Source: an uncultured Sphingomonas sp.
GTDB taxonomy: Bacteria > Pseudomonadota > Alphaproteobacteria > Sphingomonadales > Sphingomonadaceae
Reading direction: 5' to 3'
NCBI RefSeq assembly: GCF_913776855.1
Contig: NZ_CAJYQD010000021.1
Coordinates: forward strand, 24,451 to 88,450
DNA length: 64,000 nt
Made by a program: the position numbers and the translations under genes. The notes below the pieces were generated by a model that did not search any database, was not told the origin of the DNA, and saw nothing but the letters and a program-made list of their open reading frames with translations. This document shows, one piece after another, positions 53,848 to 61,917 of the stretch; the stretch's first letter is position 1, and each line of letters starts with the position of its first letter.

Positions 53848-55140
53848 CTACAACCCATGACGCGCCATCCGCCGGTACAGCGCACCCCGGCTCAGGCCCA
53901 GCGCGGTCGCCGCGTGGCTGACATTGTGGCGATGTTCGCGCAGCGCCGCCTCGATCACCGCGCGTTCGTTTTCGTCGAGGTCGAAGCGGGCGGCGGGGGG
54001 GTCCACCGCCATCGCGACCGGTTCCGGGGCGAGCAGGGTGGCGTCGATCGCATCGCCATCGCCCAGCAGGATCGCGCGCTCGACCGCGGCACTTAAACCG
54101 CGCACCTCGTCGACCCATGGCCCAGACAGGATGCGTGCTTCCGCCGCCGCGGTGAAGGCCGACACCGGTCGGGCGTAGCGCGCCGCCGCTTGTCGCGCGA
54201 AATGCCGCGCGAGCAGCAGCGCGTCGCCCGCCCGCATCGCCAGCGGCGGCACCGCGATTTCGACCGTGGCGATGCGGCGGGCCAGCGCGGGGAGGATGCC
54301 GCCCGCGTCGTCGGCGATCGCGATGCAGCGGGTGGCGGGTGCGATGCGTGCGAGCAGGCGGGCCTGTGCCACCTCCCCCAACCGGTCGGGATGGCGCAGC
54401 AGCAAGGTCGGCGCAGGCCCGTCGAGCAGCGCCCATGCCGCATCGTCGCGCAGGTCGATCACTGGCATCGCCGTCGCCGCATCGGGCGATGCGGCATGAA
54501 GCGCGGCGGCGGTCAGGCCGCGCCCCGATCCCGCCGGCCCGGTGACGACCACGCCGGCCCCGGTCGGGCCGATCCGGCGGACCAGCGCGCGCAGCCGCTC
54601 GATCGCGACACTGTCGCCCAGCAGCCGCGCGGGTTCGAGTGGGGCGGGGGTAGCGGCGGCCACCGCCCGCGGCGCGGCGGCGGCGGCGATGCGGGCGAGC
54701 AGGTCGGCGTTGCGCCATGGCTTCATAATGAAATCGCGCGCGCCCGCCCGCATCGCCTCCACCGCGATCCGCACCCCGCTATGCGCGGTGATGACGACGA
54801 TCGCCGCATTCGGATCGTCGGACAGGATGCGCGCCAGCAGCGCCAGCCCCTCCGCCCCGTCGGTGCGGTTCGCCGCGTAATTCATGTCGAGCAGGATCAC
54901 GTCGTAGCGCGTGGCGGCAAGGCGGGACAGCGCCTCCTCCGGTCCGCCCGCGCAGTCGATCCGGTGCCGGCCGAGGCGCAGCGCCAGCGCGATCGATTCG
55001 GCGACGCTGGCATTGTCGTCGATCAGCAGCACCGACAGGCCGCTTGACGCCGCCGGCGACTGTCCATTTCCGGACAGGCTGTCCATGTCTGGACGGTCAC
55101 CCGGTGCGTATTGGGTGGAATATGGTGATGGTTCAGGCAC
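53848..55140 (-). CDS. NtrC-like response regulator with degenerate AAA+ domain
   Basis: A transcription factor of 430 aa from GTG 55140; ATG 55086 is also possible. The receiver domain (about 35-150) has D-D-N (41-43), the phospho-acceptor Asp85 (I-L-L-D-M-N) and Lys in F-I-M-K-P-W. The central AAA+ domain is reduced: Walker A is G-P-A-G-S-G-R-G (Arg for Lys), and the region that carries the sigma-54 contact loop GAFTGA is missing. The C-terminal Fis-type helix-turn-helix is intact (H-N-V-S-H-A-A-T-A-L-G-L-S-R-G-A-L-Y-R-R). It therefore probably acts without sigma-54. It is divergent from the efflux cassette. Confidence 0.9.
   Translation of the reverse strand: MPEPSPYSTQYAPGDRPDMDSLSGNGQSPAASSGLSVLLIDDNASVAESIALALRLGRHRIDCAGGPEEALSRLAATRYDVILLDMNYAANRTDGAEGLALLARILSDDPNAAIVVITAHSGVRIAVEAMRAGARDFIMKPWRNADLLARIAAAAAPRAVAAATPAPLEPARLLGDSVAIERLRALVRRIGPTGAGVVVTGPAGSGRGLTAAALHAASPDAATAMPVIDLRDDAAWALLDGPAPTLLLRHPDRLGEVAQARLLARIAPATRCIAIADDAGGILPALARRIATVEIAVPPLAMRAGDALLLARHFARQAAARYARPVSAFTAAAEARILSGPWVDEVRGLSAAVERAILLGDGDAIDATLLAPEPVAMAVDPPAARFDLDENERAVIEAALREHRHNVSHAATALGLSRGALYRRMARHGL
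55061..55095. promoter_or_regulatory. Twin TGTCC-N6-GGAC(A/G) operator sites
   Basis: Two dyads, 55061-55076 and 55080-55095, have the same spacing and sit 19 bases apart (under two helical turns). They lie about 80-115 bases before the efflux adaptor gene and inside the 5' part of the response-regulator frame (coding if the GTG start is used). They are likely binding sites for the Fis-type regulator itself. Confidence 0.55.
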
Positions 55141-55176
55141 TTAGGATTTTTCGCCCCGATCGGTGACACTGGTCCC

Positions 55177-56466
55177 ATGATGACCGAAGCGACACAGGGC
55201 GCAAGCACCACCGAAACACCCCCCGGCGCGGCGATGGACCGCCGCGTGGAGCGGCCCCGTCGCGCATGGTGGCAACGGCGCGTGACGTGGATCGTGGTCG
55301 CGGCGGTGCTGGCGGCGGTCGCGCTGTGGCGCTGGCTGCCCGCCGCCGGATCGACCGATATCGCGGCGAGCGCGATCGAGACGGGCGAGGTCACGCGCGG
55401 CGCGTTCGACGATTACCTGCCGGTGCGCGCCACCGTCGCGCCGCGGCTGACCACGCTGGTCGGGGTGCTGGCCGGTGGGCAGGTCGAACAGCTGCTGGTG
55501 CAGGACGGGGCGATGGTCGCCGCCGGCCAACCGCTCGCCACGCTCGCCAATCCCGAGCTTCGCCTCGACGTGCTGACCCGCGAGGCCGCGATCGCCAGCC
55601 AGCTGGGCAGTATCGCCGGTGAGGGGCTCGGGATCGAGCGCAGCCGGCTCGACCGTTCGGCACAGGTGTCGCAGGCGGAGTACGACCTGATCAAGGCGCG
55701 GCGCGACCTCGCGATCCGCCAGCAGCTGTTCGACAAGGGGATCGTGACCGAGGCCGGGGTCGCCGGCTATCGCGCCGAGGCGGAATATCAGGCACGGCGC
55801 CTGGCGCAGCTGCGCGCCGGGGCGGGGACCGAGGCACGGATCACCGCGACGCAGGGGCAGCGCCTGGCCGACACGCAGGCGCGGCTGTCGGGCAACCTCG
55901 CGGCGGTACGTGGCGGGTTGTCGGCGCTGACGATCCGCGCGCCCGCCGCCGGGCGGCTGACCAACTTCACGCTGCAACCCGGCCAGACGCTGAAGCCCGG
56001 CGATCCGGCGGGACAGGTCGACAGCGAAGGGTCGTGGAAGCTGACCGCCGATGTCGACGAATATTATCTCGGCCGCGTCGCCGTGGGGCAGAAGGCGAAG
56101 GCCGACGGCATGGCGATGACCGTCAGCAAGGTGCTGCCCGCCGTGAAGGACGGAAGGTTCCGGGTGGAACTGACCTTCGATGCCACCCCCGCCAATCTCA
56201 ATCGCGGCCAGACGCTCGACATCCGCATTACCCTTGGCGCCGCGTCGAAGGCGGTGGTCGCCCCGGTCGGCGGGTGGCTGGCGGCGGACAATGGCGCGTT
56301 CGCCTTCGTCGTCGATGCCGACGGCACCCATGCCACGCGCCGCCCGGTGAAGCTCGGCCGGCGCAACCCGGAAGCGGTCGAAATCCTGTCGGGGCTGAAC
56401 CCCGGCGACCGCATCGTCACCAGCAATTTGTCGTCCGTGAAGGGCGACGCGATCAACATCCGATAG
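55177..56466 (+). CDS. MacA/HlyD-type periplasmic adaptor of an efflux pump
   Basis: 429 aa; the first membrane helix is at about residues 38-56. The adaptor layout follows: biotinyl-lipoyl domain split around a coiled coil (V-A-P-R-L-T-T-L-V-G-V-L-A-G-G-Q-V-E-Q-L-L-V-Q-D-G, about 88-112; hairpin about 125-230), then L-T-I-R-A-P-A-A-G-R-L-T (about 247-258), a beta-barrel and a membrane-proximal domain (G-R-R-N-P-E-A-V-E-I). It is the first gene of the plus-strand efflux cassette. No clear ribosome site; ATG 55180 is a near alternative. Confidence 0.9.
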   Translation: MMTEATQGASTTETPPGAAMDRRVERPRRAWWQRRVTWIVVAAVLAAVALWRWLPAAGSTDIAASAIETGEVTRGAFDDYLPVRATVAPRLTTLVGVLAGGQVEQLLVQDGAMVAAGQPLATLANPELRLDVLTREAAIASQLGSIAGEGLGIERSRLDRSAQVSQAEYDLIKARRDLAIRQQLFDKGIVTEAGVAGYRAEAEYQARRLAQLRAGAGTEARITATQGQRLADTQARLSGNLAAVRGGLSALTIRAPAAGRLTNFTLQPGQTLKPGDPAGQVDSEGSWKLTADVDEYYLGRVAVGQKAKADGMAMTVSKVLPAVKDGRFRVELTFDATPANLNRGQTLDIRITLGAASKAVVAPVGGWLAADNGAFAFVVDADGTHATRRPVKLGRRNPEAVEILSGLNPGDRIVTSNLSSVKGDAINIR

Positions 56467-56475
56467 GGGAACCCC

Positions 56476-57153
56476 ATGATCCGGCTAGAAAATATCCAGC
56501 GCCGCTATGTCTCCGACGAAGTGGAGACGACCGCGCTTTCCGACATCAACCTGGCGGTCGAGGCGGGCGAGTTCGTCGCGATCATGGGGCCATCGGGCTG
56601 CGGCAAGTCGACGCTGCTCAATACGCTCGGCACCGTCGACCGGCCGACCGGGGGCAAGTATCTGTTCGGCGACCGCGACATGGCGGCGATGGGCGAGAGC
56701 GACCTCGCCAGGTTCCGGGGATCGACGCTCGGCTTCGTCTTTCAGAGCTTCAATCTGATCGACGAACTGACGATCGAGGAGAATGTGGCGCTGGGCCTCG
56801 CCTATCGCGGCGATGCCGGGGATCGCAAGGGCCGGGTGGCCGCCGCGATGGACAAGGTCGGCATCGCGCACCGCGCCCGCCATTTCCCGCACCAATTGTC
56901 GGGCGGGCAGCAGCAGCGCGCGGCCATCGCCCGCGCGATCGTCGGCGATCCGAAACTGATCCTGGCGGACGAACCGACCGGCAATCTCGACACCGCCAAT
57001 GGCGAGCAGGTGATGAACATCCTGATGGGCCTGAACAGCGAAGGCGCGACCATCGTGATGGTCACCCACTCGCCCGCCCATGCCGACATGGCGAAGCGGC
57101 GCATCGACATGCTCGACGGGCGGATCGTCGCCAACGCCATGCGGGCGATGTGA
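56476..57153 (+). CDS. ABC transporter ATPase (MacB/LolD type)
   Basis: 225 aa. Walker A G-P-S-G-C-G-K-S-T-L (37-46), Q-loop F-Q-S-F-N-L-I-D-E-L (about 88-97), signature L-S-G-G-Q-Q-Q-R (about 143-150), Walker B L-I-L-A-D-E-P-T-G-N-L-D (about 163-174) and switch H in V-T-H-S. GGGGAA precedes the ATG. It is the stand-alone ATPase for the permease at 58086, of the DPT/MacB export class. It comes 9 bases after the adaptor gene. Confidence 0.95.
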   Translation: MIRLENIQRRYVSDEVETTALSDINLAVEAGEFVAIMGPSGCGKSTLLNTLGTVDRPTGGKYLFGDRDMAAMGESDLARFRGSTLGFVFQSFNLIDELTIEENVALGLAYRGDAGDRKGRVAAAMDKVGIAHRARHFPHQLSGGQQQRAAIARAIVGDPKLILADEPTGNLDTANGEQVMNILMGLNSEGATIVMVTHSPAHADMAKRRIDMLDGRIVANAMRAM

Positions 57154-57178
57154 TGCGCCCTGGAACCCATCCGATACC

Positions 57179-57268
57179 GTACCCCGGCGAAGGCCGGGGC
57201 CCAGTTACGGAGCGATCGTTGCCTTGCACAGGCGTCTCCCAACTGGACCCCGGCCTTCGCCGGGGTAC
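57179..57268. repeat. REP-type inverted repeat pair F
   Basis: Two 28-base arms (57179-57206 and 57241-57268) are complementary apart from one base, with the core CCCCGGCGAAGGCCGGGG. It lies between the ATPase and GIN-domain genes. Confidence 0.85.
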
Positions 57269-57311
57269 GGCCTGAGATTTTCTCCCTTTCCTCCCAACCG
57301 GAGACCCGTCC

Positions 57312-58064
57312 ATGAAACCCTTCCTCACCCTCGCGCTGCTCGCTTCCGCCGTGCCGACCCCGGCGCTGGCACAGGGGGCGACGCGCAGCTTCGCCGCCGC
57401 CGATTTCGACCGCATCTTCGTGGGCGGCTGCGATCATGTCGCCATCAGCTTCGGCGCGGGCTTTTCCGTCCGGGCACAGGGGCAGGCGGGGTCGCTGGCC
57501 GCGATCGGCGTCGCCGTGCGCGGCCGGGTGCTGACCCTGCTGCGCGCGAAAGGCAGCTGCGACAGCCGCGCGGGCAAGCCCGCCGCCACCATCGCCATCA
57601 CCCTGCCACGACTGCAGGCGATCGAGGCGAGCGGGACCGGATCGGTCCGCATCGCTGCGCTGAACAGCCCGACCTTTGCCGCAAGGATGAGCGGCACCGG
57701 CAATCTGTCGATCGACGGGCTGCGGTCGGACCGCGCGGTCGTCACCCTGTCGGGCACGGGGTCCGCGAAGCTGAACGGGGTACAGGCTGCACGGCTGTCG
57801 CTGGAGCTGGGTGGCACCGGCACGATCACCGCCACCGGCGGCACGCAAGCGCTGGCGATCGTGGCCAGCGGGACTGGACATGTCGACACCTCGACACTCA
57901 ATGCCGCTGCCTTGTCGGTGCGCGCCAGCGGTACCGGATCGGTCCGCGCCGCCGCCAATGGCCCGGCGGGGATCGACGCCAGCGGCATCGCGCGGGTGAC
58001 CGTCACCGGGCGACCGGCCTGTTCGGTGTCGAAGAGCGGCATGGCCCGCGTCACCTGCGGCTGA
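57312..58064 (+). CDS. Exported GIN-domain (DUF2807-like) protein
   Basis: A 250 aa protein with a signal peptide at 1-21 and the repeated beta-helix-like head-GIN pattern, in which S-G-T-G-S/N-x recurs about every 19-20 residues (about 111, 130, 149, 169, 190, 211). GGAGA lies before ATG 57312. It is placed between the ATPase and permease genes of an efflux cassette, so it is probably an envelope component linked to it; function unknown. An octamer array lies in frame at about residues 188-195. Confidence 0.88.
   Translation: MKPFLTLALLASAVPTPALAQGATRSFAAADFDRIFVGGCDHVAISFGAGFSVRAQGQAGSLAAIGVAVRGRVLTLLRAKGSCDSRAGKPAATIAITLPRLQAIEASGTGSVRIAALNSPTFAARMSGTGNLSIDGLRSDRAVVTLSGTGSAKLNGVQAARLSLELGGTGTITATGGTQALAIVASGTGHVDTSTLNAAALSVRASGTGSVRAAANGPAGIDASGIARVTVTGRPACSVSKSGMARVTCG
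57873..57896. repeat. Octamer array 9, in the GIN-domain gene
   Basis: Three units at 57873, 57881 and 57889 (ACTGGACA, TGTCGACA, CCTCGACA). The frame G-H-V-D-T-S-T-L is maintained through the array. Confidence 0.55.
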
Positions 58065-58085
58065 CGGACAAGAGGGGGAAAGGTC

Positions 58086-60515
58086 ATGAACCGGTTCGCG
58101 CTGCTGTCGCTCTATCGCTCGCTTGTGCGCCACAAGCTCTATGCCGCGCTCAACATCGGCGGCCTTGCGGTCGGGATCGCGGTGTTCCTGATCCTCGGCC
58201 TCTATGTCCGGTACGAAACCAGCTATGAGAAATGGCTGCCCGATTATGACAAGGCCTATGTCGTGCAGACGGTGTGGACCATCCCCGACAGCCCGGTGAG
58301 CGGCCCCATTCCGTGGACGATGGGCGGGCTGATCGACCAGATGCGTGAGGATTTTCCGGGCGTCGTCGGCGCCCGCATCAACGGCGGCGACCGGGCGGGT
58401 ACGATCCTCGCCGACGGGCGCGGCACGCGGGTCGATGCGGCGCAAGTCGATGCCAATTTCCTGCAGGTGATGCCGCTGCCGCTGGTCGCGGGCAATGCGG
58501 CGACGGCGCTGGCGCAGCCGGGCAATACCGCGATCGATCAGAAGACCGCGCGCGCATTCTTCGGCAATCGCGATCCGATCGGCCAGACCCTGGTCCTGTC
58601 GATGGACAAGGTGCGGACGTACCGCGTCAGCGCCGTGTTCCGCGACCTGCCCAAGAACACCGAATTGAAGCTGTCGGTGCTGGTGCCGCTGACCCGCGAG
58701 ATGAAGAGCGACTATTGGTATCACTGGGGCAGTTCGGCGCTGCGCACCGTCATGCGGTTCGACACGCCCGAAGCCGCCCGTGCGTTCGAGGACAAGCTGA
58801 GCGCGTTCGTCGACCGGCGGGGGAAGGATCTGGCCGATCCGGGGCAGAAGGCGACGGATATGCAACATCTGAAGCTGCTGCCGCTCGCCGACCTGCACCT
58901 CGCCCCCCAGGGGCAGGACAGCGGCACCGCAAAGATGACGGTAGCCACGCTGGGGCTGGTCGGGGTGCTGACGCTGCTGATCGCGGTCATCAACTATATC
59001 AATCTCGCCACCGCCCGGTCCGGCCTGCGCGCCCGCGAAGTGGCGATGCGCAAGGTGCTGGGCGCCGATCGGGGCGTGCTGGTGCGGCAATTCCTCGGTG
59101 AGGCGGTGCTGACCGTCGCCATCGCCGCGCTGGGCGGGCTGATCCTTGCCGAACTGGGGCTGCCATTGGTCAATGCGGCGGGCGGCCTGTCGCTGACCAT
59201 CCCCTATGCCGTCGTCGTGCCGGCGCTGCTGGTGCTGTCGGTGGTCGTCGGCGTTGCTGCCGGCGTCTATCCGGCGATCCTGTTGTCGCGCTTTCCCGCC
59301 GCCGCCGTGCTGGCATCGTCGCGCTCGCCCGGTGGCGGGCGTGCCGGGACGCGCATCCGCGAGCTGCTGGTGATCGGGCAGTTCGGCCTCGCCATCGCCT
59401 TCATGATCGGGACGGCGGTGCTGGTCGCGCAGACCCGGCACGTCCGCTCGGCCGATCTGGGGTTCCAGCGGGATTCGCTGCTGGTGCTGACGTCGATGGT
59501 CGACCCGGCGGTGCCGGTGGACCGCAAGGCGTCGATCCTGACCGCCATCCGCGCCCTGCCCCAGGTAAAGGACGCGACCATCGCCAACGCCGCGATCGGC
59601 GGCAGCGGTGAAAGCAACAATACCAACATGCCGCTGCCCGGTGTCGCCGGGCCGGGACCGTCGCTGACCTGGGTCGTGGTATCGCCGCGCTTCTTCGAAA
59701 CCCATGGCGCGCGGCTGCTCGCCGGGCGCTGGTTCGACAATGCGCACGGGGCCGACGACACCAACGGCCGCAAGGCGGAGCAGGGCGCGAACATCGTCAT
59801 CAACCGCCGCGCGCTGTCGACGTTGCGGTTCAGGATGCCGCAGGAAGCGATCGGCAAGACGCTGGGCGGCGATCGCCCGCGCACCATCATCGGCGTGGTC
59901 GACGACATGCGCTTCGACACGCCGCGCGCGCCGCTTGCCCCGACCTATTATATCTACAACAGCCGGGCGGAGACGATCGCCACCTCGGTCGTGACGATCC
60001 GCGTGACCGGCGATCCGCGCACCGCGCTGAAGAGCCTGGAGGGATTGTGGCAGCGGATGGTGCCGCAGGTGCCCTATAATGCGCAGACCGCCAACCAGCG
60101 CCTGACCGACTTCTACGAAGCCGACGACCGCGCGACGCGGCTGTTCGGGATCGGCGCGGGGCTGGCGGTACTGATCGGGTGCGTCGGGCTATGGGGTCTC
60201 GCCTCGTTCAACACCGCCAGGCGTACGCGCGAGATCGGCATCCGCAAGACGCTGGGCGCGTCGTCGGGCGATATCGTGAAGCTGCTGGTCGGGCAGTTCC
60301 TGCGCCCGGTGCTGATCGCGAACCTCGTCGCATGGCCGCTGGCGTTCCTTGCGATGCGGACGTGGCTGGCGGGGTTCGAGGATGCGATCGCGCTGTCGCC
60401 GCTGTTCTTCATCGGCGCGAGCGTCGTGGCGGTGGCGGTCGCGGTGCTGACCGTGCTGGGCCAGTCGCTACGTGCAAGCCGCGCGGCGCCAGCCTGGGCG
60501 TTGCGGCACGATTGA
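58086..60515 (+). CDS. FtsX/MacB-type ABC permease
   Basis: An 809 aa inner-membrane permease with the two-FtsX-domain layout of the large DPT class. A helix at about 20-42 is followed by a MacB-type periplasmic domain (about 45-270), three helices around 290-400, a second periplasmic domain (about 450-670) and the closing helices (about 690-800). R-E-I-G-I-R-K-T-L-G-A-S (about 720-731) is the typical cytoplasmic coupling segment. GAGGGGGAAAGG precedes the ATG. It pairs with the ATPase at 56476. Exported substrate unknown. Confidence 0.94.
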   Translation: MNRFALLSLYRSLVRHKLYAALNIGGLAVGIAVFLILGLYVRYETSYEKWLPDYDKAYVVQTVWTIPDSPVSGPIPWTMGGLIDQMREDFPGVVGARINGGDRAGTILADGRGTRVDAAQVDANFLQVMPLPLVAGNAATALAQPGNTAIDQKTARAFFGNRDPIGQTLVLSMDKVRTYRVSAVFRDLPKNTELKLSVLVPLTREMKSDYWYHWGSSALRTVMRFDTPEAARAFEDKLSAFVDRRGKDLADPGQKATDMQHLKLLPLADLHLAPQGQDSGTAKMTVATLGLVGVLTLLIAVINYINLATARSGLRAREVAMRKVLGADRGVLVRQFLGEAVLTVAIAALGGLILAELGLPLVNAAGGLSLTIPYAVVVPALLVLSVVVGVAAGVYPAILLSRFPAAAVLASSRSPGGGRAGTRIRELLVIGQFGLAIAFMIGTAVLVAQTRHVRSADLGFQRDSLLVLTSMVDPAVPVDRKASILTAIRALPQVKDATIANAAIGGSGESNNTNMPLPGVAGPGPSLTWVVVSPRFFETHGARLLAGRWFDNAHGADDTNGRKAEQGANIVINRRALSTLRFRMPQEAIGKTLGGDRPRTIIGVVDDMRFDTPRAPLAPTYYIYNSRAETIATSVVTIRVTGDPRTALKSLEGLWQRMVPQVPYNAQTANQRLTDFYEADDRATRLFGIGAGLAVLIGCVGLWGLASFNTARRTREIGIRKTLGASSGDIVKLLVGQFLRPVLIANLVAWPLAFLAMRTWLAGFEDAIALSPLFFIGASVVAVAVAVLTVLGQSLRASRAAPAWALRHD

Positions 60516-60522
60516 TCGGGGC

Positions 60523-60561
60523 GGCCGCGGTCGGGATGTCGTTGCACCATCCCGACCGCGG
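60523..60561 (+). terminator. Hairpin terminator after the efflux cassette
   Basis: A perfect 15-bp stem (60523-60537 with 60547-60561) with a 9-base loop lies 8 bases after the permease stop. The T run that follows is short, so this is a weaker intrinsic terminator or a transcript-end stabiliser. Confidence 0.6.
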
Positions 60562-60802
60562 CTTGTGCCGGAACGGCGGGGCATGATCGCCGAATCTTTC
60601 CCTTCCGCGCCTTTCTCTCCCTTGGTCGCCGGCGGCGAATGTCGTGGCTCGGGCCACGACAACGGGGGTAGATTGATGGAGAATGTTCGATGGCAGGATA
60701 GGGAATGCTGCGTTCATTGTATTACACGACGTCGCGCAAGCGAGCGGTGGCGATCCGCGTCAGGACTGTCAGCGTACGGGCGAAGCGAAGGAGATCGGCG
60801 GG

Positions 60803-61057
60803 ATGCAGCTGGATATCGATGCGATCCGCGCGCAGATCCGGGCGATGGATTTCGAGCGGGGAACGTCCGACCAGATCGCGCAGTGGCGCGAGGACGACCG
60901 TGATTCACGGCATAACCTTATCATCGATGCCATGTGTCCCGAACCGATCGAGGACCGGCTCTTCGCGATGATGCTGGATGAAGGAGTTCCGCCCGCTCTC
61001 GCGTCAAAGCTCGTCGTCAATATGATCCACACCGACACGGGCAAGCTCGCGGCCTGA
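60803..61057 (+). CDS. Small orphan protein (84 aa), unknown function
   Basis: ATG 60803 has AAGGAGA at a good distance; the frame back to 60683 has no ribosome site. The protein is acidic and mostly helical (I-D-A-I-R-A-Q-I-R-A-M-D, then P-E-P-I-E-D-R-L-F-A-M-M-L-D-E-G-V-P-P-A-L-A-S-K-L-V-V). I do not recognise it; a small antitoxin-like or regulatory role is possible only by its position near vapBC. No other gene is supported in 60562-60802 or 61058-61207. Confidence 0.6.
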   Translation: MQLDIDAIRAQIRAMDFERGTSDQIAQWREDDRDSRHNLIIDAMCPEPIEDRLFAMMLDEGVPPALASKLVVNMIHTDTGKLAA

Positions 61058-61207
61058 TCCTTGGCGGTCGACCGTATATGTCGTTTGGCACCGACGACGC
61101 AGGGCCTTTACCACGCGAACGTCTCGTCATCTAAGCGCGTTCGCCTACTGCGCGTTGCAGGCGCGGTCGATGTCCGGGCACGGTCAGAGAATGCGTGCCG
61201 ATAGACG

Positions 61208-61597
61208 CTAGCGGATGATTACCACCTTAGCTGCGACTTCGGTCGCAACATCGCGCCATGCCTTGTCGGCGGTATAGGCCGCGACGCCGAGGCGCTTGGC
61301 CAAGGCAAGGCAGAACCGATCGCCCAACGATAACCCGGCCGATAAAGTCGCCGCACGCAAGCTGCCTGCCTCCCAAGCCATTGCATCGTCCGCCGCAACG
61401 ACTGTGTAGGGCAGCGCTCCCAGCATCACGCGAACGTCCTCGATCGGTGCGCCGAGATGGACGAAGTGGCTCACCACCTCGGCCTGATTAACCGCGCAGA
61501 CCAAGGCGTTGGCGATCACCCCGGCGACCTTGCCGGCCCCGCGCTCATTTTTCAGCAGCGCCAGGATCGCCGAGGCATCAAGCACCACGCCGCTCAT
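61208..61597 (-). CDS. vapC: PIN-domain toxin of a VapBC module
   Basis: A 129 aa ribonuclease-type toxin. Metal-binding acids: Asp7 (V-V-L-D-A-S), Glu40 (N-Q-A-E-V), Asp93 (L-G-D-R-F) and Asp111 (T-A-D-K-A-W). It would cleave RNA when the antitoxin is lost. The start overlaps the antitoxin stop by 4 bases, and it has the usual antitoxin-first order on the minus strand. Confidence 0.93.
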   Translation of the reverse strand: MSGVVLDASAILALLKNERGAGKVAGVIANALVCAVNQAEVVSHFVHLGAPIEDVRVMLGALPYTVVAADDAMAWEAGSLRAATLSAGLSLGDRFCLALAKRLGVAAYTADKAWRDVATEVAAKVVIIR

Positions 61598-61836
61598 TCG
61601 CCACTGTCCCTGCGCCGTGCGACAAGAAATGCTTCAACCGAAGAATCGGGATGTGTGGCATAGCGTTTAGCGATGGCCTGTGCCTTGGCCACGGCTTGAT
61701 CGACGGTGCGCAGGACGACACCATCGGCGGTTTCCTCCAATAGGACCGCACCGCCGCCTTCGAGACCTAATCGCTTACGAATGTCAGCTGGCAGGCTCAT
61801 GCGTCCATTAGGTGTAATGTTCACTTGCAGCGTCAT
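61594..61836 (-). CDS. vapB: AbrB/MazE-type antitoxin of a VapBC module
   Basis: 80 aa from ATG 61836. The swapped-hairpin DNA-binding domain is V-N-I-T-P-N-G-R-M-S-L-P-A-D-I-R-K-R-L-G-L, and the C-terminus (about 50-80) would bind the PIN toxin. A start at 61872 is possible, but the dyad at 61854-61883 would lie within it; the shorter start leaves the operator upstream of the gene. No strong ribosome site; the transcript may be nearly leaderless. Confidence 0.88.
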   Translation of the reverse strand: MTLQVNITPNGRMSLPADIRKRLGLEGGGAVLLEETADGVVLRTVDQAVAKAQAIAKRYATHPDSSVEAFLVARRRDSGE

Positions 61837-61853
61837 ATGGTTCAATCGACACA

Positions 61854-61883
61854 TTGTGGCATAATATTTCAATTATGCCACAA
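61854..61883. promoter_or_regulatory. Perfect 12-bp palindrome, vapBC operator
   Basis: Arms 61854-61865 (TTGTGGCATAAT) and 61872-61883 with a 6-base spacer are perfectly inverted. It lies 18-47 bases before the antitoxin start and is A/T-rich. VapB-type proteins bind such dyads to autoregulate, so it is the likely operator/promoter. Confidence 0.75.
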
Positions 61884-61917
61884 CATGAATGACCTGTCTT
61901 GTGGAATGATAAATCGT

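Noticed and set aside
53848..55140. Sigma-54 activator function for the response regulator
   Set aside because: The GAFTGA loop region is missing and the Walker A lysine is replaced, so sigma-54 activation is unlikely.
37725..57896. Octamer arrays as CRISPR or as canonical parS sites
   Set aside because: Units are contiguous 8-mers without spacers, and they do not match the 16-base ParB parS; a different explanation is needed.
60705..60971. An 88-residue frame overlapping the 84-aa orphan
   Set aside because: It is an alternate frame of the same DNA, Arg/Ser-rich, with no ribosome site; the frame at 60803 has one.
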